Of a stretch of DNA of 64,000 bases, positions 1-11,026 are shown in pieces. Positions within the stretch are counted from its first letter, which is position 1. Each line of letters opens with the position of its first letter. A model generated the notes under the pieces. It ran no database searches. It was not told where the DNA came from and was given only the letters and a program-made list of their open reading frames with translations. The position numbers were made by a program, and so were the translations under genes. The stretch comes from Terebella lapidaria (lineage: Eukaryota > Annelida > Polychaeta > Terebellida > Terebellidae): contig OX424567.1 in assembly GCA_949152475.1 (NCBI GenBank), forward strand, positions 16,145,402-16,209,401, in the 5' to 3' direction.

Positions 1-470
1 CCGAACGCGTCATCAATGTGGCCCGTCTATGGTTGACCAAACGTGTCATAAACAGCGAATGTAACGGCGGGGTGAAATAGGGATCGGCGGGGTATGAATG
101 TTGCCGTGCAATGGGAGTACTGGAAAATCCGGCGGTCTGTAATCAGTACGGCGGAGTCGTAATCAGTCGGCGGAGTCTGTAATCAGTACGGCATCACAGC
201 ATATGTCTAGTATCTTTCAGTGGGCCAGCCTCGGTTAAGAAGATAATACTACTAGAACATCCATTCGTTACATAGCTTTAATATGTATATGAGTAAACGT
301 TTGCACAACAAAACTAGTAGACCTAACAATTTCCAAATCTTCTGATTAACATAATCAAACAGATCGTAAAATTATTCAAAACACTGTTAAATAAATTGAC
401 AACACTTCTGTGGATCATGGCATAATTTTCAATACAACTCAAGCTTAGCGATAATAATATTTTGAAAGAC
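1..470. other. No gene seen; short minisatellite
   Basis: No coding exon is recognised in the first 470 bases. A short imperfect tandem repeat around 129-192 repeats the phrase GTAATCAGTACGGCGGAGT about three times with small deletions. The rest is AT-rich single-copy-looking DNA. Confidence 0.5.
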
Positions 471-627
471 TATTCATGGTATTGCAGATCTCGTAGGGCT
501 AATAAGCATGAATGTACTAGTATGGCATAACACATGGAATTTGTTGATACTTGACTTGAGTGGACCAAGGACAAAAGATACAACGAATGCAAGAGCAAAT
601 TTGAGGGGTGGGGGGGGGGGGGGGGGG

Positions 628-1697
628 TGGGAGTTGCTGGCGCAAGTGGCGCTCATTACTTTGTATATGATATCTGTGTAAGACCAATAAAACAAGTGTG
701 AGGGTTTCTTCCGTTTCTTACCACATCCTCCCATCCGCCGAATCCTGCATTTTGTGCCCCTGTGGAGAGTTTTCTTCACAATTCCAAGCTCTTAGAACTT
801 CAAAGTTCACCACAAAATATCCAGAGGTCGTCACACACTCTTTTATAATAGTTTGTCCTATGCGCCCCTAAGTTTGTCCAAACACGCATATGCAGTTTCC
901 AGTTCCACTAAGCAACATTCCATTGACATACATCAATTCCTCTATAGCCTGTCCATTATATAGCCTGAATATACCAAATGTTCACTCTTTAAGAGGAATA
1001 CATCATAAGAAGAGCTCAGCTTCATTGGGCCGCAACATTTACAGCCCACCAGGCTCGATTTCGCGGGGCTCCGTTTTCGTTACAGTTGTCATTTTTGACA
1101 CGTTTCGTCTACCATACCCGTTCCGCTATGTAAGCCGAATGGGGCTAACTTTTTTGTTTCCGTGGGAGTTGCTGGCGCAAGTGGCGCTCATTACTTTGTA
1201 TATGATATCTGTGTAAGACCAATAAAACAAGTGTGAGGGTTTCTTCCGTTTCTTACCACATCCTCCCATCCGCCGAATCCTGCATTTTGTGCCCCTGTGG
1301 AGAGTTTTCTTCACAATTCCAAGCTCTTAGAACTTCAAAGTTCACCACAAAATATCCAGAGGTCGTCACACACTCTTTTATAATAGTTTGTCCTATGCGC
1401 CCCTAAGTTTGTCCAAACACGCATATGCAGTTTCCAGTTCCACTAAGCAACATTCCATTGACATACATCAATTCCTCTATAGCCTGTCCATTATATAGCC
1501 TGAATATACCAAATGTTCATTCTTTAAGAGGAATACATCATAAGAAGAGCTCAGCTTCATTGGGCCGCAACATTTACAGCCCACCAGGCTCGATTTCGCG
1601 GGGCTCCGTTTTCGTTACAGTTGTCATTTTTGACACGTTTCGTCTACCATACCCGTTCCGCTATGTAAGCCGAATGGGGCTAACTTTTTTGTTTCCG
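628..1697. repeat. Recent 535 bp tandem duplication (two units)
   Basis: Positions 628-1162 and 1163-1697 are two head-to-tail copies of one 535 bp unit. By eye they differ at only one base (a C/T difference near 980 and 1515), so the duplication is young or gene-converted. The first unit is preceded by a poly-G tract at about 610-627. The open frames inside, on either strand, are duplicated along with the unit and show no protein-family features, so I do not call them genes. Confidence 0.9.
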
Positions 1698-2865
1698 CGG
1701 CTTATCTGCCCAGAAATTTACACTATGTTAGGCGATTTTCTGCCAAAATTCATCGAGATGCATGAAATAGACCTATAGACGAAATAATCTCCAAAATTCA
1801 CCGCGCACAGATCAGCGCTACCCTCTCAGTCAAATCCGTTATCAGCCATTTATATATAATAAGCTATATCCTCACGTTGTCCGTATGTATAGGCCTACAA
1901 GTTATCGCAAAATCCTGTGCCAAATGTGGCGGTCATCTTGCTCAAGCTAATTGGGTGAAATTTATTCCTAAAGTTCTACTGACTTGTCAAATTTGATGGG
2001 GATATTTCAACTATAAGGCCTACTGAGTTGGCGACCGGAGAGAATCTCATCTGAGCCAATTGACGAGTCAACATCTAGTGGTTCATTCTAGCAGCCATAC
2101 CGTTCATGCTAATGATCACATCTACCATGCCAGCCTTTTATACATTTCTGAGTCAAGTCAGAACATACAATATATGAAATATATGATTTTTCTTTTCAAT
2201 TCATACTCACAAAAACTTGAATAATTTGACATAGTATGCACTCCAAATTCATGAAATTATTGATTTTTTGTTTCCATAAAATGACACTTTTCATGTTTTA
2301 ACGCTTATATCGCGAAAAGTAACCTGGATAGGTATATTTTTTACATTATTTTTACAAACCCAAAATATCATTGAAGAAATATGTGTAAAAAAATTAGAAA
2401 AAAATACTGTATTACTGACCGAGCAGTGATACTCAACGTTGTATGGATTATCAGAAGTTACTCTTTTTCTGTAAAATTTCAGTGCTGAAATATATACACA
2501 TGATCTTACTCTTGCCACGAAACATATCAAACTCAGTGCTAGCGAATTTTGTTTCATCAGTTTAATGAACCGTTGCATATACAACAGTTCTGTACTGAAA
2601 AATCCTATAAATATATAGTTTTAGGCAAAAATATGCAGTTAGATTGCATGTCATGATGTAATGGATTGTGGCTATTGCTGAGGTACTTTAAAGACTGATA
2701 GGAGGTCAACAAAATGCATCATAGCAAAAAATATCATACGGTGACCTACTATTTTTTTCTGCTTTTTGTAACCGTCACATATCTAGCTATCAAGAAATAT
2801 AACTTTTTACTCAATAAAAACACATTTCCGGGTGTTTCGAACAACCTTAAAAAAGGTTCACTTAC
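1698..2865. other. No exon recognised
   Basis: AT-rich sequence with no recognisable exon or transposon protein. It would be the intron or downstream flank of the minus-strand cysteine-rich gene starting at 3448. I looked on the minus strand for its expected second and third cysteine-domain exons and did not find them here or further left. Confidence 0.4.
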
Positions 2866-3448
2866 ATCCAGTGGTTGTCGCACAGCACAGAAGTGCAGAG
2901 TGAGCGCTGAGGTCAAGATCACAGTACGGACCGTTGTAGCTACCACAGCCACCTGCAGCCAAAACATACAATAGGGAAATATCAGTGCTGATACAACGGA
3001 AGCAAAATGTACCATACAAACGAATAAAAACATGATCCACTACTGGTAGCTTAGATGGTCAAATGTGAAGATGCATGGGGTGAAACTTCAGTTTAATTCA
3101 AGAGGGGTCGAGATGGGTGGGGAGTAATATCTAGATTACCACAACTGCATCAATTGTTGGTAGTAACCTGACCTGCGGCTACACGTCCTTCCATGCAGTA
3201 GTTTGTATTTCCATCGAAAGCTAATCTCCACACACAATCATTGTGATCTATCTGTCCTGTTGGTTTAATACGAGGAAATATAAAAAAATAGGCCAAAGTG
3301 TGTAAAAACAAATTTCACACTCTTTCATTAGGCTTGATTACAAGATAGTTGAATATGTTTGTTACATTTAACTCACATGTTCCTTACCCACAGCCAATGC
3401 GACCAAGACAGAAAACCTTATCAGAGTCTTCGTAATTGACTCCATCAT
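2866..3448 (-). CDS. Secreted cysteine-rich protein, copy C (5' exons only)
   Basis: Three minus-strand exons are supported: 3448-3388, 3256-3173 and 2952-2866. Exon 1 encodes a 20-residue hydrophobic signal peptide (starts MMESITKTLI, ends LVALAV) and ends at a GTAAGG donor. The other two exons together encode the first cysteine domain of the family. The spacing C-x12-C-x9-C and the ending Cys-Cys match copies A and B, as do conserved QIDH, DCVW and EGRVA segments. All junctions are phase 1, and the last donor is GTAAGT. Two oddities stand out: an extra intron splits the domain exon that is undivided in the other copies, and the first domain cysteine is replaced by glycine at the exon 1/2 junction codon. 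Exons for domains 2 and 3 are not seen, so they lie left of the window or are lost. Function is not known; the product is probably exported. Confidence 0.7.
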
Positions 3449-3492
3449 TTCTCTGCTGAAAACACAATTACCTATCACACCCTGCCGCAGGG

Positions 3493-3500
3493 TATAAATA
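3493..3500 (-). promoter_or_regulatory. Candidate TATA box of copy C
   Basis: On the minus strand TATTTATA lies about 45-52 bases upstream of the copy C start codon. That would give a short 5' UTR of roughly 20 bases. It sits beside a small palindrome (CCCTGCGGCAGGG) near 3479-3491. The inverted duplicate of this region at about 9400 keeps the palindrome but not the TATA sequence. Confidence 0.45.
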
Positions 3501-3708
3501 GATATTGAGCTACTTCTTTCGTTTTCATGGTCACGTGGTGTTTACGACAACCATTTATTGCTCACATTTCTGAAAGAATTTGGTAAGGAAAAGACACGGT
3601 AAGGAAAATGCAATTTATTGTTTCTTGCACACAAGCCCTAAAATGCATCTACCGATACCATGTAAGGGGCCTTAATTAATCATTTCATCCCAAATTTTAA
3701 CACATTGC

Positions 3709-4380
3709 ATGCCTACGTACCTCAGGAGTTCCAAGCCACACAATGAAAGAGTAGCTGAAAATAACATCAGAACACTCATAGATTTTCTACCTGATCTCAA
3801 AGGTCAATTTCGGGCAGCAGGACAGGGAAAGGTTGTTCGTGTCAGTGATACTAGACAACACTTCAAAAACGACGAGCACATGGAGTATCGTTTCAAATCA
3901 GTGCAGAGTAATGATAGGCCTGGTCAGCATTCACTCCCGGGTGAACCATCAGGATACCGGGTGTACTCGAGCCAGCCAGGACCAGATCCACAACACTCCA
4001 TGATGTCCCAGTATCATTCTTCGCCAGCTCTACAGCTTTCAGCAGGCGCGTATCACTCATCATCGCCCTCGCGTTACTCATCACAAGCCGCACACCATGT
4101 ACCAGCCCCACCCACGTCTTCGGCAGCCCCGCGTCAGCCACTGGCATCTCCTCACTCGCTACCAGCCGGAAGTCGCTCGCCAGTCCCACGTTACCAGCCT
4201 GTGTTGCGCTACACTTCGCCAGTCCAGTATCAACCACCCCGGGTCCAGTTCCAGTCGTCTGAGTCGTCACCATCTCCACAGACATATCCCAAGATGCCGA
4301 TAAGCAGTGCAGACAGCTATGGACCGCCTCCGCACAGGAGTAGTTTCCCTCCCATGAACAGACACCAAGAGCTGTACTGA
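3709..4380 (+). pseudogene. LINE-A ORF1 C-terminal fragment with a borrowed start codon
   Basis: A 223-codon open frame runs to TGA at 4378-4380. The product is rich in Pro, Ser, Gln, Tyr and His over residues about 60-215, with no recognisable zinc knuckle or RRM. It resembles the low-complexity part of a LINE ORF1 nucleic-acid-binding protein only in position, about 100 bp upstream of the endonuclease frame. Its ATG at 3709 lies in the flanking host DNA, 9 bases before the insertion boundary at 3718. The apparent start is therefore an accident of 5' truncation, and the true N-terminus was lost. Confidence 0.6.
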
Positions 4381-7300
4381 TATAACCTTTAGTCTCCGAT
4401 AACTATACTCGGTCTAGTGGAGCAAAGCTAATTGACAATTCACCATGTTCACATTCCTATGATACACTAAATAACCATGTGGACTCCAAACCATGTACTA
4501 TTATCTTGAGTAAACCAGTTTCTTTGTCAGTGTTATCATGGAATAGACACGGTGTGAATTCAATTATGGGGAAGAATGATGTAAGGTTTTATTTAGAAAA
4601 GTTTGATTTAGTTGTGCTATGTAAGACGTGGACAAATGAGGAAAATAACTCTCTGTCTGAATTTTTGGAAGGGTATGTCTCCTACTTTGTGCACGGACGC
4701 CGGCGGTCAGCTCGAGGTCGAAACCCCGGTGGTGTTGCTGTTTTTATCAGTGAATGGTTTCAACATATGTTCAAATGTGTGAAAACATCGGAATATGGTT
4801 TATTTTTTTAGGTTGACAAAAAATACTTATGTGATTCTGAGAACGATATCATATTTGTGTGTGTATATGTTCTTTGTTTTTTTGTAATTCTCATCCTTTT
4901 ATAAAAGTCGGTTGCAAAATAATGGGACACAAGAATTGATTGACGAGCTAGTGGAGCTGATGTCAGATATGTGTGATTTTGTACTACTAGGAGATTTCAA
5001 TTCCAGAGCAGGCGATTGGCCGGACTTTATTGTTGATGGTGATGCAAAATATCTTGATTTACCAGACTGGTGGCCACAGGATAATTTCAATGAACCTAGA
5101 AAATCCCTGGGCATGGAGGTAAACAATTTTGGTAGATCTCTGTTGGATCTATGCATGCAGTGTTGTGTTCATATACTAAATGGAAGATCTCATGATGATC
5201 CTCTAGGAGAATTTACTTTCTGTTCTGCCACCGGGCAAAGCATTGTGAACTATATAATAGTGTCCACTAAACTTATGCCTAAGATGTCACAGTTTCGGGT
5301 GTCAAGTAGAGATGAATCTGATCATTTCCCTGTAAGTTGTCACATGTGTGGTTTCCTTACGGATTTTGTACCAAGTGAAACTTTGAAAAATGTAGTTAAT
5401 GACAGTAATTTTGAAAGTAAGCCCAGTGTTTATCGCTGGAATCCAGCTGACTATGAACTCTTCAGAAAAATCTTGTATGATAATGTCAAAAATAATGGTT
5501 TGGATAATTTTAATCAAAGTGTTGTTAACGGGGATGTTAATACAGCTGTATCAAATCTGATTACTGAGATTCAGCGAGCAGCTGACCAGGTGAAAAGTAA
5601 GCCAGTTCCCAGGGCAGCAAGTGTAAACAAAAACAGAAAGTATACAAGAAAGCATGCTGAATGGTGGGATAATGACTGTGAATGTGCTAAAGTAAAAAAA
5701 CAGGTTCTGTTGAAAAATCATAGAAAATATCGATAAAATGAAACACTCCAATTATACATGTATTTGTAATCCAAGAAACATTTTGAAAATATTGGTCGAG
5801 TGAAAATGTATCAACACAAACAAAATGTTTATCGTGATTTGCATAAATCTACTAAATGTAACACTGAGGTGTGGGAAATGATAAAGAAACTCAATAGTCC
5901 AAGTAGTGGCAAACATAATTGTATCACAGCAAATGACTGGTATTTGTATTTCTCCGGTTTATTGAACACTGATACGCAAATTCTCCAAGAATTTCAAGAC
6001 ATTGTAGAAAATTACATTTTGGAACATGATGATAACTGCGATAAGTGTTTTTATGACGAGCCGTTGGATTTGAATTGTAAAATTGTTCCTGATGAAATAT
6101 TGTCTGTGATAAAAGAACTGCCCAATGGTAAGCAGCCAGGAATTGATGGTGTACCTTATGAATTTTTAAAAAATTGTTGTGATATTATACTCGATGAACT
6201 GTGCCTTCTGTTTAGCATGTTTAGTGTTATTCTGGACACTGGTAAATTTCCTGAAATGTGGTGTGATGCAGTTATATGCCCTCTCTATGAAAAGGGATTA
6301 GTATCCGATACATCAAACTATAGGTGAATTTCACTATTATGTTGCTTAGGGAAAATATTCACAAAGATTCTAAATAATAGATTGGTTAGGTTAGGTCTGA
6401 GCGTCAGTGTAACTTGAGTAAGTATCAAGGTGCGTACCGAAAAGGCCGTTGCACGGCAAATCAAATGTTTTCATCATATTGTATTGTAAACAAATATTTA
6501 CGTAAAAAGGGGGCGATTTTATGTTGCTTTCGTAGACTTTTCGAGAGCCTTCGATTCTATCCCTCATTCTATTTTATGGTATAGATTGCTAAGACAGGGT
6601 ATACATGGAAAAGTTATAAGAATAATTCGGTCAATGTATTCTAATTTACGATCATGTGTTGAAACTAAAAGTGGACTTACAGACTTTTTCTCATGCGCCA
6701 TAGACACTCGTCAAGGTTGCATGATTAGCCCATGGCTACTTGCCTTATATATGGAAGAACTAATCATTAAATGTAATGCGACAAAATGTCCTGGTATTTA
6801 TGTCCACGAAAACTTTCCAAATGTCCACATGTTGATGTATGCTGATGATAAATGTATAGTAAATTACACAGTAGGACGGTTACAAAATCAGTTAAATGTT
6901 TTAAGTACATTCTGCATGGAAAGTGATTTGACAGTTAATGTTTCAGAAACTAAGTTCATAGTCTTTCGAAATGGTGGTTCTCTGCGATAAAATGTAAATT
7001 TTTGTTTCAACAACACAAAATTAGAATGTGTAACATATTACAAGTATCTTGGCATTATTTTCTCATCAAAATTGTCCTGGTCTGTAGCATTGTCAACCTT
7101 ATGTGCGCAGGCTGAGAAGGCAGTGTTTATGTTAACACGACTTATCAAAAATGTTGGTGGCCTTCCTTTAAATTTGTGCCTCGACCTACTCGATAAAATT
7201 GTCGTTCCTATTTTAACTTATGGTGCAGAAATTTGAGGTACAAAATCACAAGAAAAAATTGAACTATTACATAGGAAATACTGTAAATACATATTGTCAT

Positions 7301-8196
7301 TGTCTTATAGCACTTCAAATGCTGCGGTCCTGGGAGATTTGGGTAGATTACCCCTTCATGTGAAATATAAAACTAAATGTATTAAATACTGCTTGTCTAT
7401 TGTGCATGATTCAGTCAACAATACAAATCCGAGATTGAGAAACTCTCTGTATCAGTTAATGAAAGAGTATGATCAATTGGGGCATGAAAACTGGGTCACA
7501 AACATTAGAGTTATGCTATGTTCTTATGGTTTTGGAGATGTTTGGTTGCAGCGAAGTGTGTCAAATTCTGATTTATTCTTGTGTAATTTCAAGCAAAGGG
7601 TAATTGATGTATCCTGTCATATGTGGCATGAAGATTTATTAAGAAATACCAAATTTAAACCTTATCAAACTTATCAAGACTTACTTGTATATGAAAAATA
7701 CCTGTCGTGCAATTTATACTACAAACATCGTATAGCTTTGACAAAATTTCGTTGTTCGCATATAAACTTGGCATGTAATCAATATAGGGAAAACACTGAA
7801 AATTCACCATTTTGTTTGTACTGTAAGAGGGAGTTACAGTTGGATGTTGTTGAAGATGAAATACATTTTTTATTATCGTGTCCACAATATACTGAAATCA
7901 GACAACGTTTTCTGGTAAATCACATAAATGACAGGACAGAACACAATGTAATTAATAGTTTCAAAAATATTATGTCTTGTCAAAATAAATCTTGTATTAA
8001 AAACTTGTCAGCTTTTATACATGCCCTTAGTGTACGTAGTAGCCAGTGATAAGGTAATACATTACGTTTTGATGCGCGTTATGATGTATAGTTTTCATTA
8101 TGATGGTCTTTCGCACATTTACTGCACCGACTCTCATTGTATATAGCATGTATATGGGCCCGAGGTCTTTCATGAAATAAAGTCATTCATTCATTC
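3718..8196 (+). mobile_element. Non-LTR retrotransposon LINE-A, 5'-truncated and inactivated
   Basis: The boundaries are set by the empty-site sequence in the inverted arm at 9180-9240. The element carries a truncated ORF1 tail, then an ORF2 with AP-type endonuclease, reverse transcriptase and a C-terminal zinc-finger-like region. It ends with an AATAAA signal (8176-8181) and a short (ATTC)n tail. A 4-of-5 match (CTACG on the left, CTATG on the right) could be a decayed target-site duplication. Many stops and frameshifts show it is dead. The ATTC-type tail and domain order are compatible with the CR1/L2/I groups; I cannot assign a clade by eye. Confidence 0.85.
4479..8049 (+). pseudogene. LINE-A ORF2: endonuclease - reverse transcriptase remnant
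   Basis: Several plus-strand frames join into one decayed ORF2. The endonuclease part (4479-5400) shows LSWNRHG, then CKTW where active enzymes have Glu before Thr-Trp, LLGDFNSRAGDW, and SDHFPV. The reverse transcriptase part (about 5800-6990) shows GIDGVPYEF, SNYR followed by a stop, RQGCMISPWL and YADDKCIV. The YADD catalytic box (about 6838-6849) is still readable. The tail (7294-8049) has CLYC and DEIHFLLSCPQY, typical of the C-terminal finger of many animal LINE proteins. Breaks include a stop at about 4809 after a run of T, stops at 5736 and 6327, a frameshift before 6586 and a TAA at 6988. Non-functional. Confidence 0.85.
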
Positions 8197-8441
8197 TATG
8201 GGCCCAGAAGTTTGCCTCCTCCCATGGCATGTCACTGTATTTTGAAATCGAAATCCACACTGCCGAAGTTAAAACGGTACAAAATGATACTTTTACACCA
8301 TGTCTCTTGTTCATACCCACATATATGGTGTGTTATCATCATCGCAATGTATATTCACACATTAAAACAAATTAAACATACACATCAAAAGAAAATACTA
8401 ATAATATGCTAATGATAATAATTTATGAGTCATGATTGCTA

Positions 8442-8978
8442 ATTATAGCTGTTCTCCCCGAATAGTTCCGTTCCTCATACGGGTGTCTGATTTGCTACAC
8501 AGGGCTAAATCATGGTCAGAAAATCACACACAATGCCTTAAAGGGTTTTGAAAAATAAAACCCCACAAATATTTCATCCAAAGATACACTGGTGTCATCA
8601 GGGGCAGACAGTTTGTCAGATGTAGTTGTTTCTACTGCACACCTGATGCAATTAGTATTAAAGTCCCCAACAACTTATGGAAATATTTTAGAAATCCGAA
8701 ATAAAACCCCATGGAATAGATGTATGACAAGTACATGAGTACCTAACTACAACCCAAAAGGCCACTGAAATTATGGTACCCTCAGGGACAGATTTGACGT
8801 CCACCAGCAGTGACACTGGCTCAATGACAAGTTTCAGTTCATATATGCATGTTTCTCCTTGACGTAAAAAATAGTTTCGGAACATCTGGAATGTACACGA
8901 AGTTACATTAGCATTCCTCGGTCACCACATTTTGGTTAAGAAACATGTACATACACACATGTACGGAAATCAAAAATA
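8442..8978. other. Spacer of the inverted duplication
   Basis: No gene is recognised. The segment around 8585-8740 is a diverged member of a low-copy repeat also seen near 29530-29580, 30430-30500 and 31900-32050. Shared phrases include TCATCAGGGGCAGACAG and TGTATGACAAGTACAT. Confidence 0.5.
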
Positions 8979-9425
8979 GTAATCATGACTCATAAATTGA
9001 TGTCATTGGCATATTATTAGTATGTATATCATATCATGTATCTGTTAATGTATTGTAATGTGTAAATACACATTCTAATGATGATAACATAGCATATATG
9101 TGTGGGTACGAACAAGAGACATTGTGTAAAAGTACCATAATGTACCGTTTTCAACTTCGGGAGTATGAATTTCGATGTCACAGTGATATGCCGTGGGAGG
9201 AGGCAGATTGCTGGACCCGTAGGCATGCAAAGTATCAATATTCGCCCTCACATAGTACCGGTACATGCATTATAGTAGGGCTTGTGGGTGAGTAACAATA
9301 AATTGCATTTTCCTTACCATGTCTTTTTATCAGAAAAGTGAGTAATTAATGATTGTCGTAAACATCACGTGAAAATGAAAAGAAGAGAAGTAGGTCGATA
9401 TCAAACCATACCCTGCAGCAGGGTG
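8979..9425. repeat. Right arm of the inverted duplication (unbroken)
   Basis: This is the reverse complement of 3475-3717 plus 8197-8441, with scattered substitutions. It represents the pre-insertion state of the site now occupied by LINE-A. Read on the plus strand, its last 85 bases (9340-9425) correspond to the presumed promoter of copy C. No signal-peptide exon follows, so it is an orphan promoter copy. Confidence 0.8.
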
Positions 9426-9912
9426 TGTCACTTTTATACCCAAATATTTAATATCAATATGAGAACAATGTACTTCAATGGCAGGCAAACGTGATTCGAA
9501 GCCAAATCAGTATCGGTTATAGGACAACTCAATTTTTTTTCTGTGGGGACAAACTACGTTACCGGTATTTCAAATATAGGGGCAATATGTCTCATGCATT
9601 TTTTCTTTAATACAAGCACAATATAACAGTTTGGTTGAAATCACTTCACTCTGTTCGACATTGACGCCGATCACAATTTTGTTCAATTGTTTTATAAATA
9701 CAGTGGCTCATTGCCACCCCCAGTTTGTCGAATAGTTTCCAACAATATTTTTTAGTTTACACCAAAATTAAAGTCTAGAACAAGATTGGTAAATTGAAAC
9801 ATCTTGTAAACTAAAAAAAAATCGGCGCTAACTAAAATCTCTCGTTGGAAATTATTCAACAATAATAATGATAAGCAAGGACACCCAGGCCCATACTTTG
9901 TGGTGTCAGAAA

Positions 9913-9944
<32 letters not shown>

Positions 9945-11026
9945 GTAATAATAATAATAATAATAATAACAACTCACCGTCCTTCCTCACTTGAATGCTA
10001 CAGACGATGTCGAACTAAGCAGTGAACGAGACACTTATCATGACATTCTTATCAATTTCAGTGACATTCTTATCAATTTCAGTGTCGTAGTTTTCAGTAA
10101 TTTTGTGAGAAGACAACATATTCTCAGAGACGGACAAAAAACTGAAAAAAAAATCGAACCGGACCAGACAAAAAAGCATGATCGAGACATCTAACCGTAT
10201 CATTGTTTTTATAATTCGCAATATGAAAACTCCAATGATTTTTAGGCTCTCCTGAACGTTACAGTCGAACACGTGTCGTCACATGAGCATCTCAAAGAAC
10301 CCAACTCTTTAAAATATGCAGTGCGCTCAATTTAATTTAAGTCACTAATTTCATCCATGGTTTTAAGTTATCGCAGTTGCATTTTTTGTGGTCAAAATGA
10401 GTAGGTACACAAATACACTCAGGATACTAGAATTGATCCCACGCATAATCCTACAATAACAATTCTGACAGTACATACCATGATATTACTATATCTGAAC
10501 AGGATAATTTATCTAATCACCTCTCTGTATTACATTCTTTCACTGTCACCACTTCGTGTATAGATTCTAAACTATCCAGTTTATAATAGATCCCAAAGTT
10601 CCATACAACAAATGTATATTTCAGGCTCGGCATCATTTCCACCAAAGCTCTCTTTAAGCTACTAACTATTATATTGTGCAAGATTAAGCATGGTCTCAAA
10701 AAATACTTTGAAACTATTCTATTCCGGAAGTGCACATATATATCAACCAAATGCGGATATTGAAAATTTCCAAATCTTTGTTGGAATATCTGCATGCTCA
10801 CAGACAAAAGCGACCTGTATCAAAACATTCAACTTCTCCATTCTCAAAACCACAATGCTGCATTCGGAACTAAATCTCTGCTTCAAAAACACATACATGC
10901 TTCCTTTTTCTTCCAAATAAAGCAACGTCGTTAACAGTATATTGTACATGTTGTAGTAAAATATAATACAACTTGTATTGTTAAAGATTATTCAGATGAT
11001 CCATGTAAATATACAGAACGAATGTT
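9426..11026. other. No gene seen; AAT microsatellite
   Basis: AT-rich DNA with a (TAA/AAT)n microsatellite at about 9917-9970, interrupted once by AGT. A 21 bp direct repeat (GACATTCTTATCAATTTCAGT) occurs twice near 10042-10083. Open frames here are short and have no family features. Confidence 0.6.

Larger units (their letters stand above)
3475..8441. repeat. Left arm of a large inverted duplication, split by a retrotransposon
   Basis: Bases 3475-3717 plus 8197-8441 together match the reverse complement of 8979-9425. The match runs through the junction: GCATGCCTACG ends the first piece, and the second resumes at TATGGGCCCAG, where the unbroken arm reads CTACGGGTCCAG. The 4.5 kb between the two pieces (3718-8196) is therefore an insertion, a decayed LINE. 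The arm begins directly upstream of the copy C start codon and includes its presumed promoter. Confidence 0.8.

Noticed and set aside
1005..1050. A minus-strand phrase ending Cys-Lys-Cys-Cys-Gly, possibly a missing domain exon of copy C
   Set aside because: No acceptor or GT donor at the right phase and no other conserved family residues; chance match.
474..1778. Four mid-length open frames (both strands) in the tandem duplication
   Set aside because: They are copies of each other through the 535 bp duplication, have no domain features, and run into a poly-G tract.
8580..8640. Hammerhead ribozyme core (CTGATGA on the minus strand)
   Set aside because: The following bases do not form stem II next to a GAAA box in the required arrangement; the same phrase elsewhere also lacks it.
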